Source: Hydrangea macrophylla (Eukaryota > Streptophyta > Magnoliopsida > Cornales > Hydrangeaceae). From it: a stretch of DNA of 64,000 bases. Position 1 is the first letter of the stretch. Every line of letters starts with the position of its first letter. Under the pieces are notes generated by a model. The model did not search any database, had not been told where the DNA came from, and saw nothing but the letters and a program-made list of their open reading frames with translations. Below, piece after piece: positions 32,600 through 44,208 of this stretch. Position numbers and translations under genes: made by a program. Location: positions 35,218,595 through 35,282,594 of the forward strand of contig CM066989.1 in NCBI GenBank assembly GCA_033977485.1, given 5' to 3'.

Positions 32600-35088
32600 G
32601 GGATTAAACTGAATCTGCTAAGGATGAAGCGAATCTTTCTAGGATCTCTCTTCAACTACTTCTCTTGACCGGGAACCAGGATTCAAATTCGAATCTCTCA
32701 TAGTTAATCAAATCTTGTTGTCCCAGAATCGGGATCCATCTCTGAATCTCTCGTGGTTGATCAAATCTTTGCGGTGCCCAATCCAAGATCAATCAACAGC
32801 CACTCATGGACTTATGTTGCAAGGAGATGATGGTCAACTTTCGATGGTTTGGAAAGGGATGAAATTCGCATTTGCCCTAAGTTTGGACGCTTCTCATGCT
32901 GACGCCTTAACCGGTGCAGTAATGGTGTTTGGTACTTCTGCTTGTATTGGCATGCTCTTTATAACTTGATTTTAAAATTTTATTAGTCACTGTTGACTTA
33001 CACATTTGAGACTACAACAGACTCAAAACTTGATAGACATTGATGCACGAGGACGACACATTTGACACCAAAATGAAACAAGCTCGTCTTGTCAAAACTT
33101 GATGTGCTTTTGTCATAAATGATGTACCATTTCTCTTTTGGTGTTCACCCCTCATCTTAACATGGTAGCACTTTGCTGATAAATCTGATTTTTGAAAATT
33201 CATCCCTAGTGATCTAGTCAATTTTCTACTTCTCCCAGGAAGTGCTTCGAATTAGTGCCTTAGCTTTTAGAGTAAAAGATGCTCTATTTCAAAATTTTCA
33301 AAACAACTTGGTAACTTGAAAACTCACCCTTGGTGTGAAGGATTGTGTTAGGTAAACGGAGTTTGCCCCTAGTTTGAGGTGTACAAAGTGGGATTCATAA
33401 GCAAACGAGGTGGGTGACCTCGTTTGCCCCTAGTTTGGATGATGGTTTATTGGAGGTTTTGGGCAAACGAGGTAGGTGACCGAAGTTTGCCCCTTGTATG
33501 AAGGGTAGATAGTAAAAGTCTGGCAAACGAGGCGGGTAGCCGAAGTTTTCCCCTTGTGTGGAAGGTGATTTTCTGGCTTGAGGCACGGACCGTGACTTTA
33601 ATCTCTCAAATGCTCATAACTTTTGCCTAGGCACTAGTGAGGTGACCTAGCAAGCTCTTTTCTCTCTTTTGTTATGCTCACCTTGGATTTAGCTCTAATT
33701 TTTGCCTAGGCGTCCTTTCGGATTTTCGTCCTAGCGAGCTATCCTTCTTTTTCTTTTTTTTTCTTTTTTTTTTTTTTTGAAAGTCTGCCTACGTACCCCC
33801 AAGTGGGGATCAGGTCCAACGTAGTTCGGGCCATGGTCGGAAAGAAGCGGGTTGATTTTTAGGTAAGTGGGGTGACCGAACCGTTGTGGTTGCCTACGTA
33901 TCCCCGAGTGGGAATCAGGTCGAGCGTAGTTCAAGGCAAAGCTTGAAGAAAAATTGGGTATGAGGGTTTCTCAAACCAATCGTCAAATAAGTTCAAACTT
34001 GAGCCACTTGTGGTAGCTTTGAATAAAAGGATTCAGTTTCAATCTCCCTTTCTTTTCTTTTTCTTTTTCTTTTTGTTTTGTTTTGAGGATTGATCCTTTT
34101 CACTTTCGCCTAGCCAGTCAATTTTGCTTTTTAGTGTAGTCGATTCTTGTGAGATCTTTCAATCGCAATCTCAGAATTCCAGAATGTGCATGTCAGCTCT
34201 CGGAATTTATTTGTGGTCATTCCGTGCCTTTTGAAATGTGATCTTGGCACGTTCTTAAGATGTATCTTGAAGCGTATGATTCTCTCAAAAAGTTTTTTCT
34301 TCAACATTTTGACTGGCTAAGGTCAGATTTTGGAAATCAACACCTTTTTCAGCTCTAACTTTTGCCTAGGTGCCCTTTCGGGTTTTCAACCTAACGAGCT
34401 TTTTCTTTTCTTTTTTCTTCTTTTTCTTTCTTTTTTTTTGTTTTTTTTTTTTTAAAGTGGAGATGAAACTCACTGAAATGTTTGGCTACCATCAAGGGCT
34501 AAATTTGCATTGCTTTCAATCGGACAGATTGCGTGGCTCCCAATTGGATTGGGCTTAAGGCTTCGAAATGGTAGGAAAAGGGTGTTGGGCAAGCCCCAAG
34601 TCAGTTTCAAGTATGTCTTTTCAAGATTGAGGCAAGAGCATCTTTAAATTCTTAAAGTAAGACTATTCAATTCTCAGCTCTTCATCAGTGTCAGCGTGAA
34701 ATCGACTTTAACCTTTCAGGATTCTTTTTGTTTTGTTGTTGAAAAATTATTAGCAGAGTAATATCCATGGCAATTTGAAAAGTGACACTTCAGTTTAGTG
34801 ATTCATGCATTTATGACTAGGCATATCAGATTAAGCAAAATGAGATTTCATTCCATCAATAGAGAAGGTTTACAGACTTATTAACAACTCGATGACAGAC
34901 AGGCTCGATCACAAGACTAGAATTGAAATGGACTCGAAACATAAAACAGACTCAACTCGACTCGACCCGGTCTCAAATGGAGTGTCTTTGCGACCCATTT
35001 ATTCTTATTCTATTTTTTTTTAGCAGGAGTTCCAAACACCATCACTTTACCGCGTAGCTTCAACATTCATTAGCATCGATGGAAGGGA
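32600..35088. other. Non-coding interior of the gag-only element
   Basis: It contains GTTTGCCCCTAGTTTG/GCAAACGAGGTAGGTGACC repeats (33360-33560) and the phrase CCTACGTATCCCC-GAGTGGGAATCAGGTCGAGCGTAGTTC (33780-33930). It also has pyrimidine tracts (33745-33780, 34050-34080, 34400-34455). The same phrases recur at 59930-60540 in the pol-bearing element, where they lie just after pol. Nothing coding is recognised. Confidence 0.6.
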
Positions 35089-36375
35089 TCATTCGACCGG
35101 TTGGTCCAAGCCAAGATAGTGGATGGGGTTAGGATAGGGGACATTTTCGATAAGGTTCTGAATGTCATGGCGGAGGCGGATGCACTGATCGGTGGTATGG
35201 CCTAGATTTTGGTGATAAGCGCATCGTAGGCTCATGTTGTAGTGGGAGGGTATGGGATCCGGTAGCGGCTTGTGAGGGAGGAGCTGTAGGTGGCCCTTTT
35301 TGAGTAGGTGGTCCAAGGCTGTGGAAAGAGGAACATCAAGTTTGGAGAATTCGCGAGGGCCTTTTGGGCGATTTGGCGGAATGGACTGGTATGGACGAAG
35401 GGCGCGGGCCATTGATTGGTTGCTAAGTGCATTGATATCCGGGGAGTCCAGGGAGTAGTTAGGTCTCTTGGACTGGTGTTGGGGTTCATCCTTTTTGAAC
35501 TTTCCTTCTCTGATGGCATCCTCTATTCTGGTGCCGATTTCAAATAGCTCTTCGAATGTGGAGATGGATTGGTAGAATAGCTTGTCATGATATACTGGTT
35601 GCATGTTCTTGATCAGCATACGTACTTGCTCTTTCTCAACAGGTCTGTGGATCATTTGAGCCACTTTATTCCTCCATCTGCTCAAGAACGCGGTGAAAGA
35701 CTCATTGAAGTTCTGCCTGGTAGTCTCCAGATCCCGGATGGTGATATCAAACTCTTGGTTGTAAGAGTAGTGATCAATAAAAGTTCTAGCAACGTCTTCC
35801 CAAACTCGGGTCTTGGAGGCTTCGAGGGTTAGGAACCAGGATAGTGCGGCATTCTTAAGGGTTTGTGGGAATAACATCGCAATGTGCTCATGAGTGCAGC
35901 CCATCGGTTGGAAGATGCTCATGCACAACTTGATGTGACTTTTTGGATTCCCTGTTCCATCAAAACGGTCAATTTCAGGCATTTTGAAGTTCTCGGGCAG
36001 CCTTAGCTTGATGGGCTCAAAGAAGCCTTCCAGGTCTAACATGTAATCATCAACCCCTTTGCTCTTCCTCAACACACTTTCAAGCTTGTCAACTTTGTCC
36101 ATTTTCTCCTGGAGCTTCTTCTCATATGCAAGCGGCGGGACTCCTTGAAACCAGTCTTCTTCCCCATTATTCTCTGGAGGCGGTCCAAACCCAGGCGGTG
36201 GTGGTGGGAACCCATGTGGGTATTGTGGCTGCTGCTGTTTCAGTTCTTCCATGAAACTCAAAACTTGGGCCATGCGATCAGATTGCTGGTTTATGGTTGC
36301 TCCCAACTCAGTGACCTTGTTTTCTAATTCTTCCTGATTCATGTTGGAATAACTTAGCGGGCTAATTTTGACCAA
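35089..36375 (-). CDS. gag: gag polyprotein of the gag-only retrotransposon
   Basis: An uninterrupted 428-codon frame starting at 36375; a second Met at residue 12 (MNQEELENKV) is an equally good start. Residues 12-60 are predicted coiled coil, followed by a Pro-rich linker (PHGFPPPPPGFGPPPE). The retrotransposon gag core comes next (about residues 120-260: FDGTGNPKSHIKLCMSIFQP, LSWFLTLE, FIDHYSYN, TTRQNFNESFTAFLSRWRNK). A C-terminal knuckle-like CAYHQNLGHTTDQC precedes the stop. This is the capsid/nucleocapsid-type protein that packages element RNA. No protease follows in frame. Its position about 1.4 kb after the primer site, across a tandem-repeat leader, is normal for Tat elements. The intact frame fits the near-identical LTRs. 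Confidence 0.88.
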   Translation of the reverse strand: MVKISPLSYSNMNQEELENKVTELGATINQQSDRMAQVLSFMEELKQQQPQYPHGFPPPPPGFGPPPENNGEEDWFQGVPPLAYEKKLQEKMDKVDKLESVLRKSKGVDDYMLDLEGFFEPIKLRLPENFKMPEIDRFDGTGNPKSHIKLCMSIFQPMGCTHEHIAMLFPQTLKNAALSWFLTLEASKTRVWEDVARTFIDHYSYNQEFDITIRDLETTRQNFNESFTAFLSRWRNKVAQMIHRPVEKEQVRMLIKNMQPVYHDKLFYQSISTFEELFEIGTRIEDAIREGKFKKDEPQHQSKRPNYSLDSPDINALSNQSMARALRPYQSIPPNRPKGPREFSKLDVPLSTALDHLLKKGHLQLLPHKPLPDPIPSHYNMSLRCAYHQNLGHTTDQCIRLRHDIQNLIENVPYPNPIHYLGLDQPVE

Positions 36376-36734
36376 ATGACTGTTCGAACTTCCGACTCAA
36401 GACGAGGATCCCAGTTGCTGACTTCGGGAATCTTATACTGACCTGACAGATTTCAAGAGAAAAGGGTGTATCAGGTCCTGATAGTGACGACTTTAGACAG
36501 ACAAAGACAGTGATGTGGACTGACTCGAGGCAGTGCGTGCAGATAGATGGTGCATGCATGTGGGACAAGCAGGCGGATGTAAGGCCTAATCTATGTGTTG
36601 CTTCTATTTCTAACAGATAGCAGTTAAACAAATAAGGCCCTAACCATATGGAGTGTGCCAATCTTACTTTCCAGTACGATCACCAAGGGATAACAGGGGT
36701 TTCCAGGTTTTTAAGAAAGCTTCTAGGAGGGATT

Positions 36735-37145
36735 GGGCATTTCGGGGAAATTTGGGCAGAGTTTCTGGGAGAAACTGGTTAATACGGTTATATCTGGGAT
36801 ATCTGGGCAGAGTTTCTGGGAGAAGGTGGTTAATACGGTTATATCTGGGATATCTGGGCAGAGTTTCTGGGAGAAACGGGTTAATACAGTTATATCTGGG
36901 ATATCTGGGCAAAGTTTCTGGGAGATACAGTTATATCTGGGATATCTAGACAGAGTTTCTGGGAAAAACTGATGAGTGCGGTTATATCTGGGACATCCGG
37001 ACAGAGTTTCTGGGGAAAACTGGTTAATATGGTTATATCTGGGATATCTGGGCAGAGTTTCTGGGAGAAGGTGGTTAATACGGTTATATCTGGGATATCT
37101 GGGCAGAGTTTCTGGGAGAAACTGGTTAATACGGTTATAGTGATC
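36735..37145. repeat. 51-bp tandem repeat in the leader of the gag-only element
   Basis: About eight copies of a 51-bp unit (GGCAGAGTTTCTGGGAGAA + ctggttaatacggttatatctgg). Because 51 is a multiple of three, long periodic ORFs arise on both strands (17-residue GQSFWEKLVNTVISGIS unit); these are not taken as genes. The repeat lies between gag and the primer site. Confidence 0.85.
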
Positions 37146-37733
37146 GTACTTTCTAGCAGGTTTTCATACTCCTATGTCTCAGGATCGACAAACAAGGTTT
37201 GCGGTGTATATCTTTGTGAGTAGGGAGTAGACATCCTTATCATGGTGCTTAGGCAAGTCAACTCAATGTGATCACATATGAGCGATTGCCTTGGGGATCA
37301 TAAAAAGGAGGTTCTATTCCATGCCACATAAGCATCTACATCGCGCAAGTAATCCCCTTAGGGCATACAACAGTTATATCACATTGTCCTATCTGAAAAG
37401 ATAAATGAACAGTCCTATGAAAGGTTCTACAAGAATCTATATGCTAAGGCTGGGTTTAGTCAAAGAGGGTCCGTTGACGAGAGTTCCAATATACCGTCAG
37501 GGAGACAGTACGGAGGTTTTTACTCTTTTTGATATACCTTGGAAGGTACAGTATCAACGGTGACTTGTGCCCTGGCACAGCAAGACCTGAACAATGTCAG
37601 CGCCGCGTTTCAGACACAGTCGGGAGGGTAAAATGCAGAGTGCAATGTGGTGAACCAGACACAGTAAAAAGATGATTTTAAGGATGCTTTTTATGAGTCA
37701 AACCTCTGTATTATTTTGTTTTGAAAATAAAAA

Positions 37734-37751
37734 TCCCCAGCAGAGTCGCCA
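37734..37751 (-). other. Primer-binding site of the gag-only element
   Basis: TGGCGACTCTGCTGGGGA on the minus strand, three bases from the LTR. This sequence is a known primer-site type in Tat/Ogre-like plant Ty3/gypsy elements. Confidence 0.75.
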
Positions 37752-37754
37752 GAT

Positions 37755-40700
37755 TGTGGACACGCGGAATCGGACCACTTCTCTCTCTTGTTTGAGATTG
37801 CTTTGAAATTGATTTGAATCAAAGAAAAGGGAAGGTCTGTTGAAAACAGATACAGAGTCGCCACTTGGTCTTTAAGGAACCAAGAAACCTAATTTTGACT
37901 CACCCAAACGGATAAGGGCACCGGCCCTTCATAACCAAAGAACTTGGTTCGGGGTTTTGGTACGAGAGAGGAAGGAGCCTTTGTCACGACTAAAACACCC
38001 TCAACTCGCCCCGCCTTTCGACGGGCCTCAATTAGCATCCAAATAATCATCTTATACTATGTTTGGTTCGACAAATAATACTATGATAGTATATTACATC
38101 ACATAAGAAACTTGAAAATGGAAGATCTAAAGATAAAATATCATTCATAAGATCTAAGTCAAATATCATGCAATGTAAAGTGAAAGATCACACAAATAAA
38201 CCTAGGAAAAATCGTCTAATCATGTATCAAGTAATTAAGTTTCCTTAATCTAAAGGGGACATGAATTGTTCTTGAAACAAATAAACAAAGAAATCAAAAT
38301 ATGCTTAACAAGCTAGTATGATGCATGTTATTCTTTGAGAAAAGAAGATCTCTCAATCCCCGGGACGGATGAGAAAGGATGATTAGATCCAAGGGGAAGC
38401 ATGAACGTGTGATCAAGTTCATTCCTTATAATCTTCTTAGATTAAGAGTTATAAAAACCCCAAATCTTGCATGGATGCAATGTATGTATCTAAAATGTGC
38501 AAAGGTTGTAGTGTGTTTTGTGTACATGGATTTCTAGAATGACTTAGAAGTCTAAAATGTGTATGAATGAATGGATTAAATCAACATGGGATATATACAA
38601 ATGTAGTATGAACTACTTCCTAAGATATGAGCTAATTTAGAATGCATATAAGCATCAAATCAAAGAATAAAAGTTGAAATGTGCTTGCTGTGAATAGTGG
38701 ACAGACTGCATGTATTACTTTGTAACATTATAATGGGAGGTCAAACGTGCCTAGAAAAATGTAAGAAAAATCAGAGATCATCCTTATTGTGTCTAGAAAA
38801 TAACCCAAAAAGCCAAACATCAATAGCTATCACAGATTAAAAGAAATAAATCAGAATGTACACATGACTCAGAAACAAAAGCTGCACTGTTGACTGATTT
38901 TGTATGATTTTTCATAAATCAAAGAAAAGGTTTATGATGACCCATTATATACCAGAAGTTTCCTAAGACACCCAAGTTTTATAACAAAAATAGAAAAGGT
39001 ATATGTACAGTGATGAAAATATCCATAATAAGTGCAAGAAGTTGGGTGAACATTCTGTGAGAACAGGGGCAGATTATGAGTATGAACTTCTCACACCCAA
39101 AACAATTACTTTCATATCTCTATAATTGATGGGAAAAATTGGGGACAAACTATGATGTCTTAGGAAGATTTTCCAAGTGGTTTCATCATCATAACTCAAG
39201 TATTTAATTCAAAACAAATCTTTGAATCTGAACAGCTCACTGTTTTGGATCATTCTTGAAGAAAATGGATTTGGGTTTGAAATAGAGTTTGAGTTCTTGA
39301 TTGGGGGTTTTGAAATAGATGTTCAAAGCATGAACTTAAACTCTTGAGATGACCATGTGACCACTTAGAACCTCATCCAACCTTGAATCATCAAAGAACT
39401 CCCAATATTATTGGAGAGATTCATTTTATTTTGGACATAACTTCAATACATTTCAAGAACATCTTGGAAGTATTGAGGTTATGATCATCATCTATCAAAC
39501 ATGTTTTTGAGGTCAAGAGCTACTATCCATAAGGATTCACTCACCCCAAACTTCATGTCATCACTTAGATGATGATGAACTAGTAAGTAAATAAAGAAAA
39601 TCAAAAAGAAATGAGATAAGAAGAGATGAACATATATATAATCAAAGCAAGTAAATAGCAATCAATAGATGATAATCAATGTGATTTTGGACTTGTAGCT
39701 TGGTGTTTCACTCATAGATTTTGACACTTGGACATGGAAGTAGCTTCCTAACTCAAGAATGCTCAAGAATGGTGATTGGGGGTGTTTGGGATGTGAAGTA
39801 TAAGAGAGGTAATGAAAGAACACAAGATTAGAACTCACTTTCTATAGCAAAATAGTAGGAGGAAGCTCATTTTCTCTCTTCTAAACCTATCTCTACCTCT
39901 CTTCTTCTCTACAACTTTTCAAGCTTTTGCACTTGGCCCCCTTAAAATGAAGAGCAATGGGGGGTTTAAATAGGCCAATTTGGGGTGGTTTTGGGGTTTT
40001 AGAAGTGTTCACATTGGTCCCAAACATCTGAAAACATAAAACTATGTCGTTTTGACTTTCAATTAATCAAATTGGACCCCCAAAAAAAATTACAAAAATG
40101 GACTCTGCGAGGGTTGAGTGCCGCGGCGGCACTGGGCCAGTGCCGCGGCGGCACTGCTCCTCAGACGCCCAGAAATTTACGTTTAGGCCCCCAGAGGTTC
40201 CGGTATTCGCAAAAAGGCCCTATTTCGTCCGAAATTCACAGAAAATGCATACGAACTCCAAATTGAGGTTGTGATATACCGTTGGAAAGGTAATGGAGTC
40301 TACTTTACATAAAAAATAGTTCGGAGATAGGTCACTTTGAAAAGTTTTGCAGTATTCGTGATTAAAGTTGATTTGATCGCCTTTTCGTCTTCGGAAATTG
40401 ATAATAAATTCGTTTTAAATCCAGAAATTGCGTGCGATATACCGTTGGAAAGCTATTGACTTCTAGTATCCATGAAAAATATTTGAAAATTATTTCGGCG
40501 CCCCGGTTCTAAAGTCAAATTTTGGTCAAACTGGTCAAACCTGGGATTCCCGGGAAGTTCTGGAAACCTCCGGGAGTTCCCGGGAGCTGATGTTTTCGCT
40601 CGATTTTCTTTTGAAACTTGTTTTAACACTTTTCTCATGATTTAAAATAATTCTGGTGAATTCGGACGATTTCGGTCAAACTTGGTCAAACTTGGTCAAA

Positions 40701-41020
40701 CCTGGTCAAACCTTGGTCAAACCGGTCAACGGGGACTTTCCGGGAACTTCCGGGACTTCCGGGGGTCTCTGGGAGCTGACGATTTCATCCGATTTTCTTT
40801 TAAAACTCATTTGAATACTTTTCTTATGATGTAGCATGTTTCCAGAACTTTGGGACCAAATCTGGGAGTTTTCTGGCTTTCAGGGGCATTTTGGTCATCC
40901 TGAGCATTTTGAGAAATAACACCAACTTCCAGGAGTCCTTTTGAGTCATTTTTCGATCATTGTGAACCACCGAGCTATGGGTCTCCTAAATCTGATAGCC
41001 GACAAAATGGGGTGTCTACA
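37755..41020 (-). repeat. Right LTR (5' LTR), 3266 bp
   Basis: Direct repeat of 27707-30972. Its end GTGTCTACA is followed by the CATGC target duplication at 41021-41025. Confidence 0.92.
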
Positions 41021-42554
41021 CATGCCAACTATATCACCCCCGACAATAGAGGTCCTCCGGGCTGCCCACATCTGAATATACTCCCGGTGGAATACAGTCC
41101 AATCCTGCGATGCCCGTCCACGTCGATCTATACTGTGTAGACGCCGTGATGTGTCGACCGGCTCTGGAACTGTCTGTCGGAATCCGAACTGCCGAACGAC
41201 TCTATCAGGTACGTGGAACTCAATAGTGTCTACGCAGATCAAGGGAGTGCGAGCTCTCCATAACTCGCGTCCCACCAGGTACACATCAGGGAGCACGTAA
41301 CCATGCGGCTCCACTAAATATGGCCGCCACACAAAATGGGCCTCATCCAACAGGTCCAACTGATCCCTGTGTACACGACGCACGTGAGTGCTGACGGTAT
41401 GCAGCTCCAAAGGAACCGTCCACCTAAGCAAATAAACAAAACTAAATTGTTATAGCATTCTACAAATCATATATGTTAACATAATTGAATGAAACATCAA
41501 CTATTACCTGCACCCACGCGGTCCAATGGGAAGATCCGGATGAGCCTGGAGCGGCTGAAAACCAATGGGAGGAATGCTGGACAAGCCCGGCCTAATCGCC
41601 GGTATACGCTCCCATGCCCACATCTGCAACAACAACACACATCACAATTAATATGGATTTTTTCATTTAATTTATAGAAATAGGTTTTACTTAATGAGAT
41701 AGTAAAACATACCTGCAATAACGTAACTGGGCCGCAAACGTCGCACACATGCATACGGGATGACCGACATAAGCATCGATACAACCACGCCAATATGGCT
41801 GATCCCCAGCTCATGCGGCCACATGCGTCTAAATCACGAAGCAACGGAAGGTACATCAACTTACCCTTGTTATCCGATGTATCGGATAACAAGAGACCTC
41901 CAAGTAACCACAATATGGCAGCACGAGCATACTGCTCAAGTGTATGGACTGGCAAGTCACCTGCTGGCATAGCCTCCAAATGCTCGGCTAGCCAGGAGAG
42001 GTATATCCTGCCGTGGTCAAACCTCTGAGGGGGTGGTGCTGCCCCCAGTAACTCCAAGCAGAGAGCCTGCCAATCTGCTATGCTACGTGACTCAACCATG
42101 CATGTCACTGGCTCACCATCCACACGCAGACCCCACAACACAGCGACGTCCTCAAGTGTGACGGTCGCCTCACCTATCGGTAGGTGAAAGGTGTGGGTCT
42201 CCTGACGCCACCTCTCAAGTAATGCACTGATAAGGGCATGGTCGCACTGGATCCAGCCGACCCGAAAAACGCCATAGAATCCAGCTCGCATAAAATAAGG
42301 CATCAGTCGTGAATCGACGCCCCACTGCCATAGCCTGTAATCAGACCTCCGCACTGAAACGAACGCATCGTAATCCTACAATTGCATAAATTATGTTAGA
42401 TTTCTGATCTTTGGTATATTGGTACAAAATAACATACATATATATAGATATAAATTTTACATACCCTGGGATGCTCCCATATATCCTGCGATACGTGGGT
42501 CGACTGTAAAGTCAGGACAGATGGGTCTATAGGACCCCGTCGCGGACTCGTCAT
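41021..42554 (-). pseudogene. Plant mobile domain (PMD) gene, 5' part (exons 1-4), cut by retrotransposon
   Basis: Exons by eye: 42554-42465 (MTSPRRGPIDPSVLTLQSTH), 42375-41713, 41623-41508 and 41423 to the insertion at 41021. All have GT-AG borders and one continuous frame. Exon 2 carries the core of the PMD family (FHLPIGEATVTLEDVAVLWGLRVDGEPV, RAAILWLLGGLLL, SWGSAILAWLYRCLCR). Exons 3-4 continue with MWAWERIPAIRP and WRPYLVEPHG...PLICVDTIEFHVPDRVVRQFG. Relatives include the Arabidopsis MAIN/MAIL proteins, which act in genome stability and silencing, and many transposon-borne copies. The rejoined frame with 26092-27701 would be about 913 residues. It reads inward from the right terminal repeat of the MULE, convergent to the transposase. 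No damage other than the insertion was seen. Confidence 0.85.
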
Positions 42555-42680
42555 CTAAACTGCAGTAAGTATACAATTACAAATTAATTTGGTATTTTTA
42601 ATTTTTTCAACAAATTAACCAAAACATGCATTCACAGTTCAATTAACTGAAGGGTGGTAGATGATATTAACCAAAACGAA

Positions 42681-43510
42681 TTGGTCACTAATAGTTACAA
42701 TTTGGTCAACGTCTCGTCCGAAATTTATATTAAAATTTTATTTATTATAATAATGAGGATTGAATCACTAATATTATGCCCAATTACATATGGGTGAGCA
42801 ATTTATGGAATATTTAATATTCACTTAAAAAAAGGGTCATAATTTGCGACGTTTTTGGCGACTATTTACGACTTGGTCACTAATAGTTACAATTTGGTCA
42901 ACGTCTCGTCCGAAATTTATATTAAAATTTTATTTATTATAATAATGAGGATTGAATCACTAATATTATGCCCAATTACATATGGGTGAGCAATTTATGG
43001 ATTATTTAATATTCACTTAAAAAAAGGGTCATAATTTGCGACGTTTTTGGCGACTATTTACGACTTGGTCACTAATAGTTACAATTTGGTCAACGTCTCG
43101 TCCGAAATTTATATTAAAATTTTATTTATTATAATAATGAGGATTGAATCACTAATATTATGCCCAATTACATATGGGTGAGCAATTTATGGAATATTTA
43201 ATATTCACTTAAAAAAAGGGTCATAATTTGCGACGTTTTTGGCGACTATTTATGACTTGGTCACTAATAGTTACAATTTGGTCAACGTCTCGTCCGAAAT
43301 TTATATTAAAATTTTATTTATTATAATAATGAGGATTGAATCACTAATATTATGCCCAATTACATATGGGTGAGCAATTTATGGAATATTTAATATTCAC
43401 TTAAAAAAAGGGTCATAATTTGCGACGTTTTTGGCGATTGAATCACTATTATTATGCCCAATTACATATGGCGATTGAATATTTAATATTCACTTAAAAA
43501 AAAGGTCATA
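42681..43510. repeat. 192-bp tandem repeat upstream of the PMD gene
   Basis: Units start at 42681, 42873, 43065 and 43257 (TTGGTCACTAATAGTTACAA...), exactly 192 bp apart and almost identical. A shortened, rearranged fifth unit runs to about 43510. Each unit has TTGGTCAACGTCTCGTCCG, CCCAATTACATATGGGTG and GCGACGTTTTTGGCGAC. A second short duplication (about 60 bp, TTCACTATTTTTCAAATC...) follows at 43529-43648. It lies between the PMD start and the right terminal repeat, so it would be in the gene's promoter. Confidence 0.9.
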
Positions 43511-43779
43511 TTCGCGAATTGGTCATTAATTTACCAAAATTCACTATTTTTCAAATCTCATACCAAATTTATATCTTCTACTCAAATTAATTTACCAAAA
43601 TTCACTATTTTTCAAATCTCATACCAAATTTATATCTTCTACTCAAATCCATAATATCATCAACAATAAACAGAAATGTTGTCTACTAAGGAACTTTGAA
43701 TATGTAGAGACAAAAATAAGTCTATTCTTAAAAGGCAACGAAGAGAGACATACAAACTATATACATACATATATACGTT

Positions 43780-43925
43780 ACCTCGTCAGAGAGAGAGAGA
43801 GACCTCGTCGGAGAGAGAGAGAGAGATCACCGGAGAGACAGACAATCGCCGGAGAGAGAGAGAGAGAGAGAGAGATCGCCGAGAGATCTACGCCGGAGAA
43901 GAGAGACAAATGGAGAGAGACAGTG
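43780..43925. repeat. GA-rich microsatellite tract
   Basis: Runs of (GA)n interspersed with GCCGGAGAGA and TCGTCGGAGAG. On the minus strand it is a CT-rich stretch about 1.2 kb before the PMD start codon. It could be a distal 5' UTR or promoter element. Confidence 0.75.
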
Positions 43926-43949
43926 AATGAAAACGAGAATGGAAGGATT

Positions 43950-44125
43950 TGAACCGACTTTAAAGTCGTGTTTAGTATTGCCGACTTTAATCAAAGTCGT
44001 TTTTGGTAAAACCGACTTTAATTAAAATCGTCATTGGTAAAACCGACTTTAATTAAAATCATCATTGGTAAAACCGACTTTAATTAAAGTCGTTTTTGGT
44101 AAAACCGACTTTAAATAAAAGTCGT
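43950..44125. repeat. Array of short hairpin units next to the right MULE terminus
   Basis: Five or six units of about 33 bp (GGTAAAACCGACTTTAATTAAAGTCG-type), each self-complementary around CGACTTTAA/TTAAAGTCG. A looser set of the same words lies inside the left terminus at 21471-21615. Confidence 0.8.
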
Positions 44126-44208
44126 GATTGTTTTAATAATCGGTCAGAGATGTCCCATCTAGATGTCCCATCTGTACAGACGACTAAAAGAATCGGCATT
44201 AGTAACAC

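Larger units (their letters stand above)
27707..41020 (-). mobile_element. Young gag-only LTR retrotransposon (13.3 kb), Tat-like, inserted in the PMD gene
   Basis: Identical-length LTRs of 3266 bp (27707-30972 and 37755-41020) with TGTGGACAC...GTGTCTACA ends are flanked by CATGC. Minus orientation is shown by the primer site TGGCGACTCTGCTGGGGA (37734-37751) and the purine tract AAAGAGGGGCAAAC next to the left LTR (30973-30986). The interior has one long gag ORF near the primer site. No protease, RT, RNase H or integrase was found in 30987-35088. LTR and interior words are shared with the pol-bearing element at 51324-64000, which is the likely type of helper. Confidence 0.92.

Noticed and set aside
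36653..37223. Overlapping plus- and minus-strand ORFs with repeated 17-residue units
   Set aside because: They arise because the 51-bp tandem repeat is divisible by three. They lie antisense or in the non-coding leader of a retrotransposon and have no other protein features.
40946..41020. Last residues of the long minus-strand ORF reading past 41021
   Set aside because: That part is LTR sequence fused by the insertion. The real exon continues at 27701.
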